From: Acidimicrobiia bacterium
GTDB taxonomy: Bacteria; Actinomycetota; Acidimicrobiia; Acidimicrobiales; SZUA-35
DNA: 49,868 nucleotides
Assembly (NCBI GenBank): GCA_003231975.1
Contig: QIKW01000140.1
Coordinates: 1 to 49,868 of the forward strand
Direction: 5' to 3'
The translations under genes were made by a program, and so were the position numbers. Below, piece by piece: positions 10,082 through 20,489 of this stretch; within the stretch, counting starts at the first letter, position 1; the number at the start of each line of letters is the position of its first letter. The notes beneath the pieces are model-generated. The model worked only from the letters and a program-made list of their open reading frames with translations, searched no databases and was not told where the DNA came from.

Positions 10082-10498
10082 ATGGAGGAGATGGTTCGCC
10101 AAGGAGACGTGAGGCGCCCGCAGGAGGTGCCGCGAATTACGGTTCGTTATCCTGTGGCCAGCGCGGTCCTCGAGTGGAGCCCGCCTAGAGGTGGCAGGGT
10201 TAGGGGGGACAAGCCAAAGCGGATAGAAGCCGAGTTCGCCGACCTCTCGGTTGCTGGCGCTCTGATCAAGTCGCCTGCCAACGATCGTTTGTATGTTGGC
10301 GCAAGAGTGCCCATTCACGTTGGCGGCGAAGACGGAATCATCGAGATTCGGAACATGCGCCAGGTCGAGGGTGGTGTCGACTGCTACTACGGGGTTGTAT
10401 TCCACCGAATGAGCGAAGCACTCCAGGCGGCCCTCTACGGCGCGATCGCCCGGCTGCGCAACGACTCAAGGCTTGAGTCTGAGTGGAAACGCACCTAA
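10082..10498 (+). CDS. PilZ-domain protein (putative c-di-GMP receptor)
   Basis: RITVR (RxxxR) followed by DLSVAG (DxSxxG) at appropriate spacing. Confidence 0.7.
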   Translation: MEEMVRQGDVRRPQEVPRITVRYPVASAVLEWSPPRGGRVRGDKPKRIEAEFADLSVAGALIKSPANDRLYVGARVPIHVGGEDGIIEIRNMRQVEGGVDCYYGVVFHRMSEALQAALYGAIARLRNDSRLESEWKRT

Positions 10499-10573
10499 AC
10501 CCTGCACTTGCCTAACTGGGGTAGGGTGGCTGTTCGGGATCGCCTGGTGGAGGCGAACGGGCGAGGGAGGCTG

Positions 10574-11501
10574 GTTGAGCAAGCGCGTGGAGGGTGACAG
10601 CGGGGAGTCGAGCGCGCCGTCTTCCGGTCTGGGGCGAGGGCTCACAGGGATTCTCGAAAGCTCGTTTCTTGGCCCGTCGGAGCCTGTTGTCTCAGCCTTG
10701 TTTCCAGCAAGGCCGGCTCGCCAGGCCCCCCAAATTCGCCAGTTGGTTACCGATTTGGCTGTAGAGGTCCTTGCCCACAGCTTCGGAGCAGGCGCTCTAA
10801 CACTGGTTCGCCGAGAGGCGGGCCAAACGCTTGCCGTTGTTGTTTCACGCAGCAATGGCCCCGGTCAGCGCTCCGCTCAAGTCAACCCGTCGGTTGATTT
10901 CGAAATGTCTGGGAGGCTTTGGGCTGCCCTCACCGGCCACCAGAACAGTAGCGAACAGGTTCAGTTGGGAGGCAGCCATTTGCTGCTCATTCGGCAGTCA
11001 ATCGAGGAATCGGTTGTTGCTGTTGCGATGCTGCGGACTGAACGTTTTGGGGTAAACGAGCTGAGAGGGGTGGATCAGCTGCTCAGAAGCGTGGCAATGA
11101 TGCTGGGTGAGGGCATACCGGCTCCTCCTGGGCCGCCGGTTCAGGTTCTGCTGACGTCCTCCGGAGACGAATTCAGGGCGGCAGTCGAAATTGGAGCCTC
11201 CGGGTCTTTCCTGTCTGCTTCTTCCCTCTCTAACTCTTCCTTCCGATCGGTTGGGGTGGCGGCCAGCGAAGAAGTCGCAATTGCCAGCGCAGCAGCCAAG
11301 CTCTGCGATTCTAAGGTCAGCGTTCGCTTCGCAGGAAGAACAGTTGTGCAAGCCAAGCAGGTGTCGCTTGTGATCCTGCATGATTCCGAAGGCCTGCCAC
11401 TCTTTGGGCTTTCGGTTACCGACCTAAAGTCGATGGCGGGTCCGGCCGAAGCGGCCTTTGCAGCCGCCCCGGTCATAGGGGCCGGTCCGTTCGCGCGATA
11501 G
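10574..11501 (+). CDS. Hypothetical protein, possibly GAF-like
   Basis: Long ORF; start uncertain (ORF track start 10473 overlaps the PilZ gene; TTG at about 10574 after a GGGAGG-like RBS preferred). Confidence 0.5.
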
Positions 11502-11555
11502 ATACTCCAAGTAGTGACACCTTTCCGCCCCCGTGTCTGAGTACGCTTCCGCACG

Positions 11556-13766
11556 GTGTTATATCTCCTGCGGGTCACTCAACGAATTGCCTCCCTCGGG
11601 CTCATTCTGGTTGCTGTTGCCGCTGTAACTTCTGCGGCCGCTCTCACCATCATTCCCCAGTTCGGGGCCATCGTTGATGCCACCGAAAGCAGTGCGGCCG
11701 AGTTAGAGCTGGACGACCTGGCCCAGCGATCCTCGATGTACGCCTCCGACGGAAGTTTCATGACGCTGCTGGTTGGCGAGCAGAACCGTCAGTCGGTTGA
11801 GTTGGACGAGATCCCACAGGTTGTGATCGATTCCATCCTGGCCATGGAGGACAACGACTTCTACGAGCACAATGGCGTCAACTACCGAGCTGTGTTCCGG
11901 GCTCTGGCCCAGAACATCAGCGCAGGCGGTATCGAACAAGGCGGCTCAACAATCACCCAGCAGCTGGTCAAAAACGCGCTGCTCGACTCGTCTCAGAACT
12001 TTGATCGAAAGAAGACCGAGGCCTTTTACGCCCTCCGGCTCGAGGAGCAGTTCACCAAAGACGAGATTCTCGAGCGCTACCTGAACACGGTGTATTTCGG
12101 CGAGGGTGCATACGGGGTGAGGGGTGCGGCCGAAACCTATTGGGGGATAGAAGATCTCAGCGAACTCAAGTGGGAACATGCCGCTCTCCTGGCTGGTCTG
12201 ATTCGCAGCCCAAACACCAACAACCCGCTCAAGAACGCAGTTAACGCCAGGGAGCGTCGGGAGTTGGTAACCGAGCGTCTGCTTGACCTTGGCCACATAA
12301 CCGAGGCTCAGGCTGACCGCATCAACTCTGCCCCCCTGCCGTCGGAACGTCAGGATCCGTCAACCATCAAGCCCTCTGACTACTTCGAGCGCGAGACTCT
12401 GAAAGAGCTTCAGTCCAACCCGAACATCTTGATAGGCGATACCCCCGCCGAGCGGTTCGCCGCCATCTACTCCGGTGGGCTGCAAGTGTTCACAACATTT
12501 GATCCTGTCGCCCAGGAAATGGCGTTACGGGCTCGAGACGACCTTCTGCCAGATGACCCTCGGGGGTTCACCATCGCCCTTGCCGCAATTGAGTCTCGCA
12601 GTGGGGCAGTGCGGGCCATGATTGGCGGCACAGAGTTCACAAGAGAGCAGTTCAACCTGGCTGTTGACGGGCTTCGCCAGCCTGGGTCTTCAATGAAGAC
12701 CTACGTGCTGGCTGCGTTGTTCGAAGCTGGGTTCACCCCAAGTGACACAGTGAGGGGCGACAGCCCTTGTGAGTTCCCTAACCCGGGCGGCTTCCCAGAC
12801 CCGTACAAGGTGAAGGGCGGTTCTGGCAGGCGGATCTCCATTGCGGCGGCCACCAGAGCGTCGAACAACTGCTCGTTTGTGCGCTTGGGTCAAGTGGTCG
12901 GCAACGAGAAGGTGGTTGAGGTTTCCCAACGGTTGGGCATCACTTCGCCGCTGGAATCGATTCTCTCGCTGCCCCTTGGCCCCAAGGAGATGTACCCCAT
13001 CGAGCAGGCAGGCGCCTACGCCGCAATGATCAACGACGGCATCTACAACAAGCCGTGGTACATCGAGCGAATAGAAGATATCGACGGCAATGTGATCTAC
13101 GAGCGAAGGCCGGACGGCAGACGAGCCATCACAATGCAGACAGCTCGGCTGATAACCCAAACTCTTGAAAGCAACGTCAGGTCTGGTACCGGCAGACGGG
13201 CTCAACTACCCGACGGTCATGCCGCAGCAGGCAAGACCGGAACAGCCCAGAACGAGGAAGACGCCTGGTTTGTTGGTTACACCGAATATCTAACAACGGC
13301 GGTGTGGATGGGCCATCCAGATGAAAAGGTGGCAATGGTCAACGTTCCTGGCTGGGGCAGCATCTTTGGCGGAACGGTGCCAGCTGCCATTTGGGGTCAG
13401 TTCATGTCTGAGTATCACGCGAACCTGGAACCGATTCCGTTCCAGGACCCCGAGGGGTATGGGGGCGGTCGCTACCTCAAGGTGGCCAGCGAGATTGACT
13501 TCTGCAGTGTTTCAGACATTGGAGTACAGACCGAAGGCACCATCTTTGTTGATTCGGACGGCGACGGGGACCGTGACTGCTATCGGCCGATCACTACTAC
13601 CACCAGTGAGGTTCTGCTTGACGAAGACGGCAATCCGGTGACAACCGCGCCACCGGCTCCGCCAGCGTCACCAGCCCCAACCGCGCCACCGGCAACCACG
13701 GCGCCCCCTGCCACAACGGCGCCACCAGCCACAACGGTGCCCCCTGCCACAACGGCGGGCGGCTGA
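11556..13766 (+). CDS. Class A penicillin-binding protein (transglycosylase/transpeptidase)
   Basis: Transglycosylase motifs EDNDFYEHNGVNYRAVFRAL and GGSTITQQLVKN; transpeptidase SSMK, SNN and KTGTAQ; Pro/Thr-rich tail PPATTAPPATT. Confidence 0.93.
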   Translation: MLYLLRVTQRIASLGLILVAVAAVTSAAALTIIPQFGAIVDATESSAAELELDDLAQRSSMYASDGSFMTLLVGEQNRQSVELDEIPQVVIDSILAMEDNDFYEHNGVNYRAVFRALAQNISAGGIEQGGSTITQQLVKNALLDSSQNFDRKKTEAFYALRLEEQFTKDEILERYLNTVYFGEGAYGVRGAAETYWGIEDLSELKWEHAALLAGLIRSPNTNNPLKNAVNARERRELVTERLLDLGHITEAQADRINSAPLPSERQDPSTIKPSDYFERETLKELQSNPNILIGDTPAERFAAIYSGGLQVFTTFDPVAQEMALRARDDLLPDDPRGFTIALAAIESRSGAVRAMIGGTEFTREQFNLAVDGLRQPGSSMKTYVLAALFEAGFTPSDTVRGDSPCEFPNPGGFPDPYKVKGGSGRRISIAAATRASNNCSFVRLGQVVGNEKVVEVSQRLGITSPLESILSLPLGPKEMYPIEQAGAYAAMINDGIYNKPWYIERIEDIDGNVIYERRPDGRRAITMQTARLITQTLESNVRSGTGRRAQLPDGHAAAGKTGTAQNEEDAWFVGYTEYLTTAVWMGHPDEKVAMVNVPGWGSIFGGTVPAAIWGQFMSEYHANLEPIPFQDPEGYGGGRYLKVASEIDFCSVSDIGVQTEGTIFVDSDGDGDRDCYRPITTTTSEVLLDEDGNPVTTAPPAPPASPAPTAPPATTAPPATTAPPATTVPPATTAGG

Positions 13767-14485
13767 TGGCCGACCCCGCCTACCAGCAGCTGCTGGTGCT
13801 GCAGGAACTCGACACCAAGCTGGATCAACTCCGCTATAAACATGTGAACCACCCGATCCGGGCCGAGATTGTGGGGTTGGTCGCCAAGCAGGAAGATCTG
13901 CAGCAGATCGTTGACGAAATAGAAGGTCGCCAGCACGAACTTGGCCGTGAACAGAAGCGATTTGATGACCAAGTCGGGCTGTTGGACGACAAGCGCACCA
14001 AGATCGACGCCAAGCTTTATGACGGCTCGGTCACCGCAACCAAGGATCTTCTCCTGATTCAAGAAGAGGCGGCAATGCTGCTTGAGCGCAAGACTGGGCT
14101 GGAAGACGAAGAGCTGGAAGTGATGGAAAAGGCCGAGGAAGTAGCCGCCGAGCTGGCTCCGGTGGCCTCAACGATGGAGAGCCTCGTTGCAGCTCAGTCG
14201 GCAACGGAGGATTCGCTGACTGTTGCCATCGCCGAGCTTGAGGTTGAGATCCAAGGCACCGATCAGCAGCGGTCTGAGGCCGCCGCCCTAGTTCCCGAAG
14301 AGCTCTTCGGCCATTACCAGACCCTCAGAAAGGACTTCGGTGGAGTGGCCGTTGCCCGACTGGTCGGGTCCACCTGCGATGGCTGCCACATGGCGCTGTC
14401 CGCGGTGGCAATCGACAAGATCAAGAAGTTACCCGACGATGCTGTTGTGACCTGCGATCAGTGCGGCCGGCTGCTCATTCGGTGA
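13766..14485 (+). CDS. Coiled-coil protein with C-terminal C4 zinc ribbon
   Basis: Long helical region followed by CDGCHMALSAVAIDKIKKLPDDAVVTCDQCGRLL. Confidence 0.8.
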   Translation: MADPAYQQLLVLQELDTKLDQLRYKHVNHPIRAEIVGLVAKQEDLQQIVDEIEGRQHELGREQKRFDDQVGLLDDKRTKIDAKLYDGSVTATKDLLLIQEEAAMLLERKTGLEDEELEVMEKAEEVAAELAPVASTMESLVAAQSATEDSLTVAIAELEVEIQGTDQQRSEAAALVPEELFGHYQTLRKDFGGVAVARLVGSTCDGCHMALSAVAIDKIKKLPDDAVVTCDQCGRLLIR

Positions 14486-14528
14486 CATGAGCCGGTGACA
14501 TGAGTTTGCGCTTGTTTCCCCCGTCGAC

Positions 14529-15011
14529 GTGCTGATCTGGTTCGCCGCCTTAGCTCCCGTTCTGGTGGCCGAGGTTTTTCGAAGCCCCATGATCGACTAC
14601 CGAGTGGTGCTCCTCGGAAGCCTGCTTCCTCTGGTTGAGGTGTTGATTGGGCCGTTCGTTCTGCACACTTTGGCGGCACCAGTTGCCACAATGGCGGTTG
14701 TGATGGCGGCAACCAGCGGAGCGCGGCTTCGCAGGAGGCGGTGGTTGGGTCTGCCGATCGGCATGTTTTTCCATTTGCTCCTAGACGGAGTCTGGACCGA
14801 CTCTTCACTGTTCTGGTGGCCGTTCTTCGGCGTGCGGTTTGGTTCAGGTCGGCTTCCCGAATTCGACAGGCCGCTGGCCGTGTTGGTGGTTCTAGAGCTT
14901 CTCGGGTTGGCTGCCGCGGTGTGGGGCTGGAAACGCTATGACCTTCGCGACCGGGCGAACCTCGACCTCCTGCGCACAACGGGGCAGCTGGACCGGGCTG
15001 TCCTGCGGTGA
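14529..15011 (+). CDS. Predicted integral membrane protein
   Basis: GTG start, multiple TM segments, 4-bp overlap with the next gene. Confidence 0.65.
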   Translation: MLIWFAALAPVLVAEVFRSPMIDYRVVLLGSLLPLVEVLIGPFVLHTLAAPVATMAVVMAATSGARLRRRRWLGLPIGMFFHLLLDGVWTDSSLFWWPFFGVRFGSGRLPEFDRPLAVLVVLELLGLAAAVWGWKRYDLRDRANLDLLRTTGQLDRAVLR

Positions 15012-15589
15012 CCATCTGGGTAGTGCGGCACGGCCGAACCACGGCCAATGCGTCTGGGCTGCTGCTCGGCCGGGCCGACCCGCCGTTGGATGACCTTGGC
15101 CAGGAGCAGGCAAGGCGAATTGCGGCCGTTCTGCCGGAAGGGGCTTCGTGTTTCTCTTCTCCGTTGCGGCGCACCATCGCTACCGCCGAGGCGTTCGCCT
15201 CCGAGATCACTATCGACGAGCGTCTGATCGAGCTTGACTACGGAGACTTTGACCTGAAGCCCCTCAGCGACGTGCCTGCCGAGGTCTGGCGGGCTTGGCG
15301 TTCTGACCCTCAGTTCGCCCCACCAAACGGCGAGTCGTTGTTGGCGCTCTCAGACCGGGTCTGGCCTTTGCTTGAAGAGTTGGCGCCTCGGGCAGTAGAC
15401 AACGACATCGTATTGTTCAGCCATGTTTCGCCAATCAAAGCCGCTGTTGCGTGGGCATTGGGAGTGGGCATCGAGATCTCATGGCGCTGTCACGTTGCCC
15501 CGGCATCAATTGTGAAAATTGGCGTTACCGGCAACCGGCCAACCCTACTTTCATTCAATGAGCAGGCGCACCTTGAAGGGCTGGACTAG
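15008..15589 (+). CDS. Histidine phosphatase family protein
   Basis: VVRHGRTTAN (RHG), SSPLRRTIATAEAF, and a catalytic His in LFSHVSPIK. Confidence 0.88.
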   Translation: MTIWVVRHGRTTANASGLLLGRADPPLDDLGQEQARRIAAVLPEGASCFSSPLRRTIATAEAFASEITIDERLIELDYGDFDLKPLSDVPAEVWRAWRSDPQFAPPNGESLLALSDRVWPLLEELAPRAVDNDIVLFSHVSPIKAAVAWALGVGIEISWRCHVAPASIVKIGVTGNRPTLLSFNEQAHLEGLD

Positions 15590-15595
15590 GTCGCG

Positions 15596-16246
15596 TCAGG
15601 CCGTGGCAGCAACAAGTACGTCTTCCGGATCCTCAGAGGTGATCAGAATTCGCTCTAGATCGGCGGCTGGAATCTCGGTGGCGCCGATAAGTTTCGTTGC
15701 GCCGTTCGGGGTTGTTGACCACGATGCTGCGTTTGACCAGTTACCCGAGGTGTCGATGGCCCACAGTCGATAGCTGCTGCGAGGCGGGATGCCGGTGAGG
15801 GAAATGGTTATCTCAGTGCCCCACGCCTTTGCACTGGTTGCCACCAGTGCAGTCTCGGCTTGGTTGGTGGTTAGCGAAGCTGCCACGGGTGAGCTTATGG
15901 GAGCGCTGTCGCCACCAACAAACATCATGACCGCCAGAAGGGCAGCCGCACTTGTAGCCACGGCGGCTGTCAGCCGCCACATTCGCGACCGCTTCTGGAT
16001 CTCTCTCAACTCTCGGCCTGCCGCAGCCTGAACCGCCAAACCTTTGGCGGTAGAGGTGCCGATGGCCAAGTCTCCAGGTTCAACCTTGGCTATTAGCCCA
16101 GGAAGCGGAGCCAGGAGGGCAAGTTCGCCGATGCAGGTTGAACAGGTGGAAAGGTGTTGTTCGAACGTCTTGCGTTCGGCGGAATCAAGAGCTCCGAGGG
16201 TGTAGGCAGAAGCCCAGTCTGCGTACTCCTCATGATTGTCTGTCAT
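15596..16246 (-). CDS. Anti-sigma factor (RskA-like, ZAS motif)
   Basis: HLSTCSTC (Hx3Cx2C), one TM segment, RskA-like C-terminal domain; overlaps the sigma gene. Confidence 0.85.
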   Translation of the reverse strand: MTDNHEEYADWASAYTLGALDSAERKTFEQHLSTCSTCIGELALLAPLPGLIAKVEPGDLAIGTSTAKGLAVQAAAGRELREIQKRSRMWRLTAAVATSAAALLAVMMFVGGDSAPISSPVAASLTTNQAETALVATSAKAWGTEITISLTGIPPRSSYRLWAIDTSGNWSNAASWSTTPNGATKLIGATEIPAADLERILITSEDPEDVLVAATA

Positions 16247-16788
16247 TGCAGCACTCCTCGTTCTTGAAGTTGAGTACGCAGGATTCGCAGCGCGTAGTGA
16301 AGTCTTGATTTCACCGTTCCGTCTGGAACTCCGAACTTGACGGCGATTTCCTTGGTTGACAATCCGTCCCAGTATGCAGCGGCCACAACGTCTCGATGGT
16401 CATCTGACAGAGCCCGCATCGCGTCCACGATCAGGGACCGATCGCTAAGCCTGTCCAGCTCTTCTTCACCGGCGCCGAGGTCGGCAGCTGAGTCCGCTGG
16501 TGCGGCGGACGGGACGGCCCTGAGGTGGCGCTGGCTGCGGCGATACCTGGTTGCCGCCACATTCCTGGCAATTCCGAACATCCAGGCTCGCTCGGCGCCC
16601 CGGTTGGGATCGAACTGGCCGTACTTCCGCCAGGCCGCAAGCACGGTTTCTTGCACAATCTCATCGGCAAGCTGATCATCTCCGAATCGATCCTGCGCCC
16701 ACCTTTTCAGGGCTGCGCCGTGGGTCTCATACAGCTTGCGGGCCAACCTCTCAGGCCCGGGTTCTTCCTCGCGATTCTTAGTTCCCAT
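16243..16788 (-). CDS. ECF RNA polymerase sigma factor (SigK/SigL-like)
   Basis: Region 2 ADEIVQETVLAAWRKYGQFD; region 4 GLSTKEIAVKFGVPDGTVKSRLHYALRILR. Confidence 0.9.
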   Translation of the reverse strand: MGTKNREEEPGPERLARKLYETHGAALKRWAQDRFGDDQLADEIVQETVLAAWRKYGQFDPNRGAERAWMFGIARNVAATRYRRSQRHLRAVPSAAPADSAADLGAGEEELDRLSDRSLIVDAMRALSDDHRDVVAAAYWDGLSTKEIAVKFGVPDGTVKSRLHYALRILRTQLQERGVLQ

Positions 16789-16846
16789 CGATTCCTCCGC
16801 ACGAGCCGGGAGACAGGTTCACAGCCTGCCTCCCAACCGGGCGCGA

Positions 16847-17335
16847 TCAGCTGACTGTGTACACAATTGACAGAACGGCAACCGATCCCTCGGCGGTGGT
16901 TGCCGGCACGTCGATCGTGACATCTGGGGGCATGAACTCGTATTCGCTGTTCCCGTTGGCATCAACGTGAGCCATTGGGAACACGGTCGTTTCGGCGCTG
17001 ATGGCAGTGTTGAGCGTGACCACAACGTCGCTGCTCTCACCTGCTGGCAGGAGGTCTGACCAACCAAGGATGGGGCCAGGGGAGCCCTCGTTGTCTGCGT
17101 GGATCACAACGAAGCCGCCTGTTGGCAGCGTGACGGAGGAAACTGTTACCGTCGAGCCGTCGCCAGATTGATCTATCGCGGCGATTGACGCGGGCCCTGT
17201 TTCAGGCTCAGTCGGTTCAGACGCGGTCGTTGCCGGGGTCTGAGTGGTCGGCGTCGCGTCGGTATCATTGTCGTCGCTGCAGGCAGCCGCCACAAGGGTG
17301 ATGGCGAACAGAACTACGCAAAGTCGTTTTAACAT
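16847..17335 (-). CDS. Predicted lipoprotein (DUF7282-like beta domain)
   Basis: Lipobox LVAAACSDD, then TVSSVTLPTGGFVVIHADNEGSPGPILGWSDLLPAGES. Confidence 0.6.
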   Translation of the reverse strand: MLKRLCVVLFAITLVAAACSDDNDTDATPTTQTPATTASEPTEPETGPASIAAIDQSGDGSTVTVSSVTLPTGGFVVIHADNEGSPGPILGWSDLLPAGESSDVVVTLNTAISAETTVFPMAHVDANGNSEYEFMPPDVTIDVPATTAEGSVAVLSIVYTVS

Positions 17336-17675
17336 GGGGTTCCTCCCGAAAGAGTCTCGTTGGGTTTTCTGTAACCAATACGCCCCACGGCGAGGGTTTG
17401 GTTCAAAGATTGCCGAAATTTCTTGGAAGAAGGGTGGGCGGTGTTGGGCCTCAGTGGCCCGGGTGAGAAGAATTGCCCCGTTTTTGGCTTCTGGCGGTGG
17501 TATCTGAGGCGACGGTGACTTCTGCTCCTAGTCTGGTGCTGTTCGATTCGTGAAAGGTTTCACGAACTGGCCGAAAACACCGGTCCGGCTCAGGTCGGCT
17601 GGTTGGCTCTGTCGAAACCCAGCCTTGATCCGCTGCCGGTTTCCGTGGTCGGGCCAGTATTGGAAGGAGATTCCC

Positions 17676-18011
17676 ATGGGCAAGCAGCGATCAAGTTTCG
17701 CGAAGCTTCAGCGTGACAGGGCGAAGGCGGCCAAGAAGGCTGCCAAGTTGGCCGTTAGGCAGGGCAAAGCCGACAGCATGTACGGGCCAGCCCCAAGCAG
17801 CCTGACCGACGAGGCTGAGGTGGAAGAGGTTGAAGAGGAAGACGGCAGTTCTGTTGTGGCCCAGCTCTTGAATGGCAAAGGCGAACTGTCGGCCCCCGAA
17901 CTTTTGCAGATGATCGAGGTTGTGCACGCCAAGCTCGAAGCAGGCGACATCTCCCACGAAGAGTTTGAAGACGCCAAGGTGGAAATATTCGCCCGCCTCC
18001 CAATGGACTAG
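17676..18011 (+). CDS. Small acidic/basic hypothetical protein
   Basis: ATG at 17676 after AAGGAGA; MGKQRSSFAKLQRDRAKAAKKAAKLAVRQGK... acidic linker and SHOCT-like C-terminus. Confidence 0.6.
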   Translation: MGKQRSSFAKLQRDRAKAAKKAAKLAVRQGKADSMYGPAPSSLTDEAEVEEVEEEDGSSVVAQLLNGKGELSAPELLQMIEVVHAKLEAGDISHEEFEDAKVEIFARLPMD

Positions 18012-18020
18012 GCACTCTTA

Positions 18021-18261
18021 CATTGGGTCGGCTTTCGCCTCCCGGCCTCCGGCCATCCAACTGAGTAGCTCAAGGCTGGTCGCCGATGGCGACTACGCGT
18101 TGGTGTTTTGGGTCGGCAGCTTGGAACTGGCATGGATTAGTGGCGAAAACGCACCTAATCCATTCCAGTTCGCCCAGTAACGCGTTGCCGACGGCGTCGG
18201 CACGCTGCGAGCTGTTGACCCAGATGGCCGAAGGCGGGTCTGCAGAGCAGACCCCAATATA
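18021..18261. repeat. Intergenic inverted-repeat element with central long hairpin (two-armed copy)
   Basis: Hairpin 18123-18171 GGAACTGGCATGGATTAGTGGCGAAAACGCACCTAATCCATTCCAGTTC. The flanking arm 18178-18261 is the diverged reverse complement of 18021-18100. Related copy at 42953-43103. Confidence 0.8.
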
Positions 18262-18265
18262 AGAG

Positions 18266-18634
<369 letters not shown>

Positions 18635-18661
18635 CAGACCTGAATCCTAGCGGACCCCTCT

Positions 18662-19093
18662 TCAGGCGCGGCTGAGTCGCCTGCGATACCAGTCGGCGAA
18701 CAGGCCGCCAGCCACGCCCATCACCGCGGCCAGCAGAACAGTGAGGATGTATTTGTCGGGGCTGAGGCTGTTGCCGCGGGCGAGGCTGGTGACGATCCCG
18801 AAGGCCTGAACAACCACGTAGCAGGCAACCGCGGCCAAGGCGCCGTGCATCATTGGCGTGTCGGTCCGTAGCCTGCCTGCTCCATAGCCTGCCGTCATAA
18901 ACCCGAACAGAACCAGCACGCCGAACACGACGCTCCAAATTGGCCTGCCGCGGTCTCCAACGGATACTGACGCCAGCAGCGCGGCCGGGATGATGATCAG
19001 GAGCCCGGGCAGCGCTCCGCTGCGAACAGCTCGCCAGTCGATTGGAGGCACAGGGATCAGGGTAGTGGGGCCAAGGTAGGACAAAGCGGTCAA
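18662..19093 (-). CDS. Predicted integral membrane protein
   Basis: About 4 TM segments; divergent from trpD. Confidence 0.65.
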   Translation of the reverse strand: MTALSYLGPTTLIPVPPIDWRAVRSGALPGLLIIIPAALLASVSVGDRGRPIWSVVFGVLVLFGFMTAGYGAGRLRTDTPMMHGALAAVACYVVVQAFGIVTSLARGNSLSPDKYILTVLLAAVMGVAGGLFADWYRRRLSRA

Positions 19094-19140
19094 CGGGCGC
19101 AGGCCGGGGTCGAACGATCGAAAATTGTTAGCCTGCCAGG

Positions 19141-20235
19141 ATGCGGTCGCCAGAGGAGCCCAAGCCTGCCAGCGCCCTTGAGCCCCATGGTGGCTGGCCG
19201 GGCACTCTTGGCCTTGTTGCCTCCGGCAATGACCTCTCCATGGCTAATGCCGAAGCTGCCATGAGCGTGATTCTGTCTGGCGGGGCAACCGAGGCTCAGA
19301 TTGCCGGGTTGATCGTTGGTTTGCGGCTGAAGGGCGAAACCACGGAGGAAATCGCGGGTCTGGCCACCGCCATGATGGAAGCCGCCGAACCACTGGTCGT
19401 CCCAGCAGAGGCTATTGACATTGTTGGTACCGGCGGTAGCCCGCACCGCAGGAAGCACGCCCTCAACGTCTCAACAATGGCATGTTTTGTTGCCGCAGCA
19501 GCTGGCGCCGTGGTGTGCAAACACGGCAATTTCAAGGCGTCGTCAACTTCGGGGTCGTTCGACTTTCTCGCAGCTCTCGGCATCCGCACTGATTTGTTGC
19601 CGTCGCAGTTGGAACAGTGCGTTGTCGAAACGGGGCTGGGATTTGCTCTGGCCAAAACGTTCCACCCGGCGATGCGCCACGCGGGGCCGGTTCGGGCCGA
19701 GCTTGGAATCCCCACAGTGTTCAATGTGCTTGGTCCGCTGGCCAACCCCGGTCGAGTCACCCGCCAGGTGATTGGTTGTTCAAATGTTGAGTTGGCAGAG
19801 CGGATGGCATCGGTCTCCCAGATGCTTGGCGCCCGGCGGGTCTGGATTGTTAGTGGCCATCAAGAGCTTGACGAGCTGACAACAACCGGGCCATCTGTTG
19901 TATTCGACGTGCAACCTGGCGGAATCCGACGATTCCAGGTAGATCCAGCCGACCTCGGTATAGCGCTTGCCGCATCCATGGAAGAATTTGCCGGGGGCTC
20001 GGCAGAGACGAACGCCACGATCTTCGAAGCAATTCTTGATGGTTCGGAGAGGGGCCCAAGGCGAGACATAGTTGGTCTCAACGCGGCGGCCGGGCTGCTG
20101 GTTGGGGGAGTGGTAGCCGACCTTGCCGACGGTTTGGACGCTGCCTTTGCCGCCATCGATGACGGGTCTGCTGCCGCCAAACTGAAGACCGTGAGGGCTT
20201 TCGCCAGCGGTGCTGTAGCCGGTCTGAGCACTTAA
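19141..20235 (+). CDS. trpD: Anthranilate phosphoribosyltransferase (divergent)
   Basis: VGTGGSPHRRKHALNVSTMACFVAAAAGAVVCKHGNFKASSTSGSFDFLAALG; HPAMRHAGPVRAELGIPTVFNVLGPLANPG; LDELTTTGPS. Confidence 0.88.
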   Translation: MRSPEEPKPASALEPHGGWPGTLGLVASGNDLSMANAEAAMSVILSGGATEAQIAGLIVGLRLKGETTEEIAGLATAMMEAAEPLVVPAEAIDIVGTGGSPHRRKHALNVSTMACFVAAAAGAVVCKHGNFKASSTSGSFDFLAALGIRTDLLPSQLEQCVVETGLGFALAKTFHPAMRHAGPVRAELGIPTVFNVLGPLANPGRVTRQVIGCSNVELAERMASVSQMLGARRVWIVSGHQELDELTTTGPSVVFDVQPGGIRRFQVDPADLGIALAASMEEFAGGSAETNATIFEAILDGSERGPRRDIVGLNAAAGLLVGGVVADLADGLDAAFAAIDDGSAAAKLKTVRAFASGAVAGLST

Positions 20236-20489
20236 AGTAGCGCTTGAACACCTAGAGCGTTGGATTAGGCTCAAGTCACTAAAACCAACTATTCCGTTGG
20301 CCCTGTTTCCATCATATGGATGATCGATTTCTCCTAGTACAGGAAGTCTGATCGCCACAAAATCGCTCTCCGACACGACTACGATCTTCAAGACACTGAA
20401 ATTCTTGCGAAAACGGTCGATCAGATCTCTAGTTGTTATTGCGGCCATCGCCAAGATGTGTCCGATCCGGCATGAGAGGAATGATGATC

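Noticed and set aside
10478-10525. Possible third copy of the palindromic repeat (gagtggaaacgcacctaaaccc)
   Set aside because: Only partial similarity to the loop side of the hairpin, with no inverted arm; may be chance or a remnant, too weak to claim.
19780-20454. 224-aa minus-strand ORF
   Set aside because: Largely antisense to trpD; composition not protein-like.
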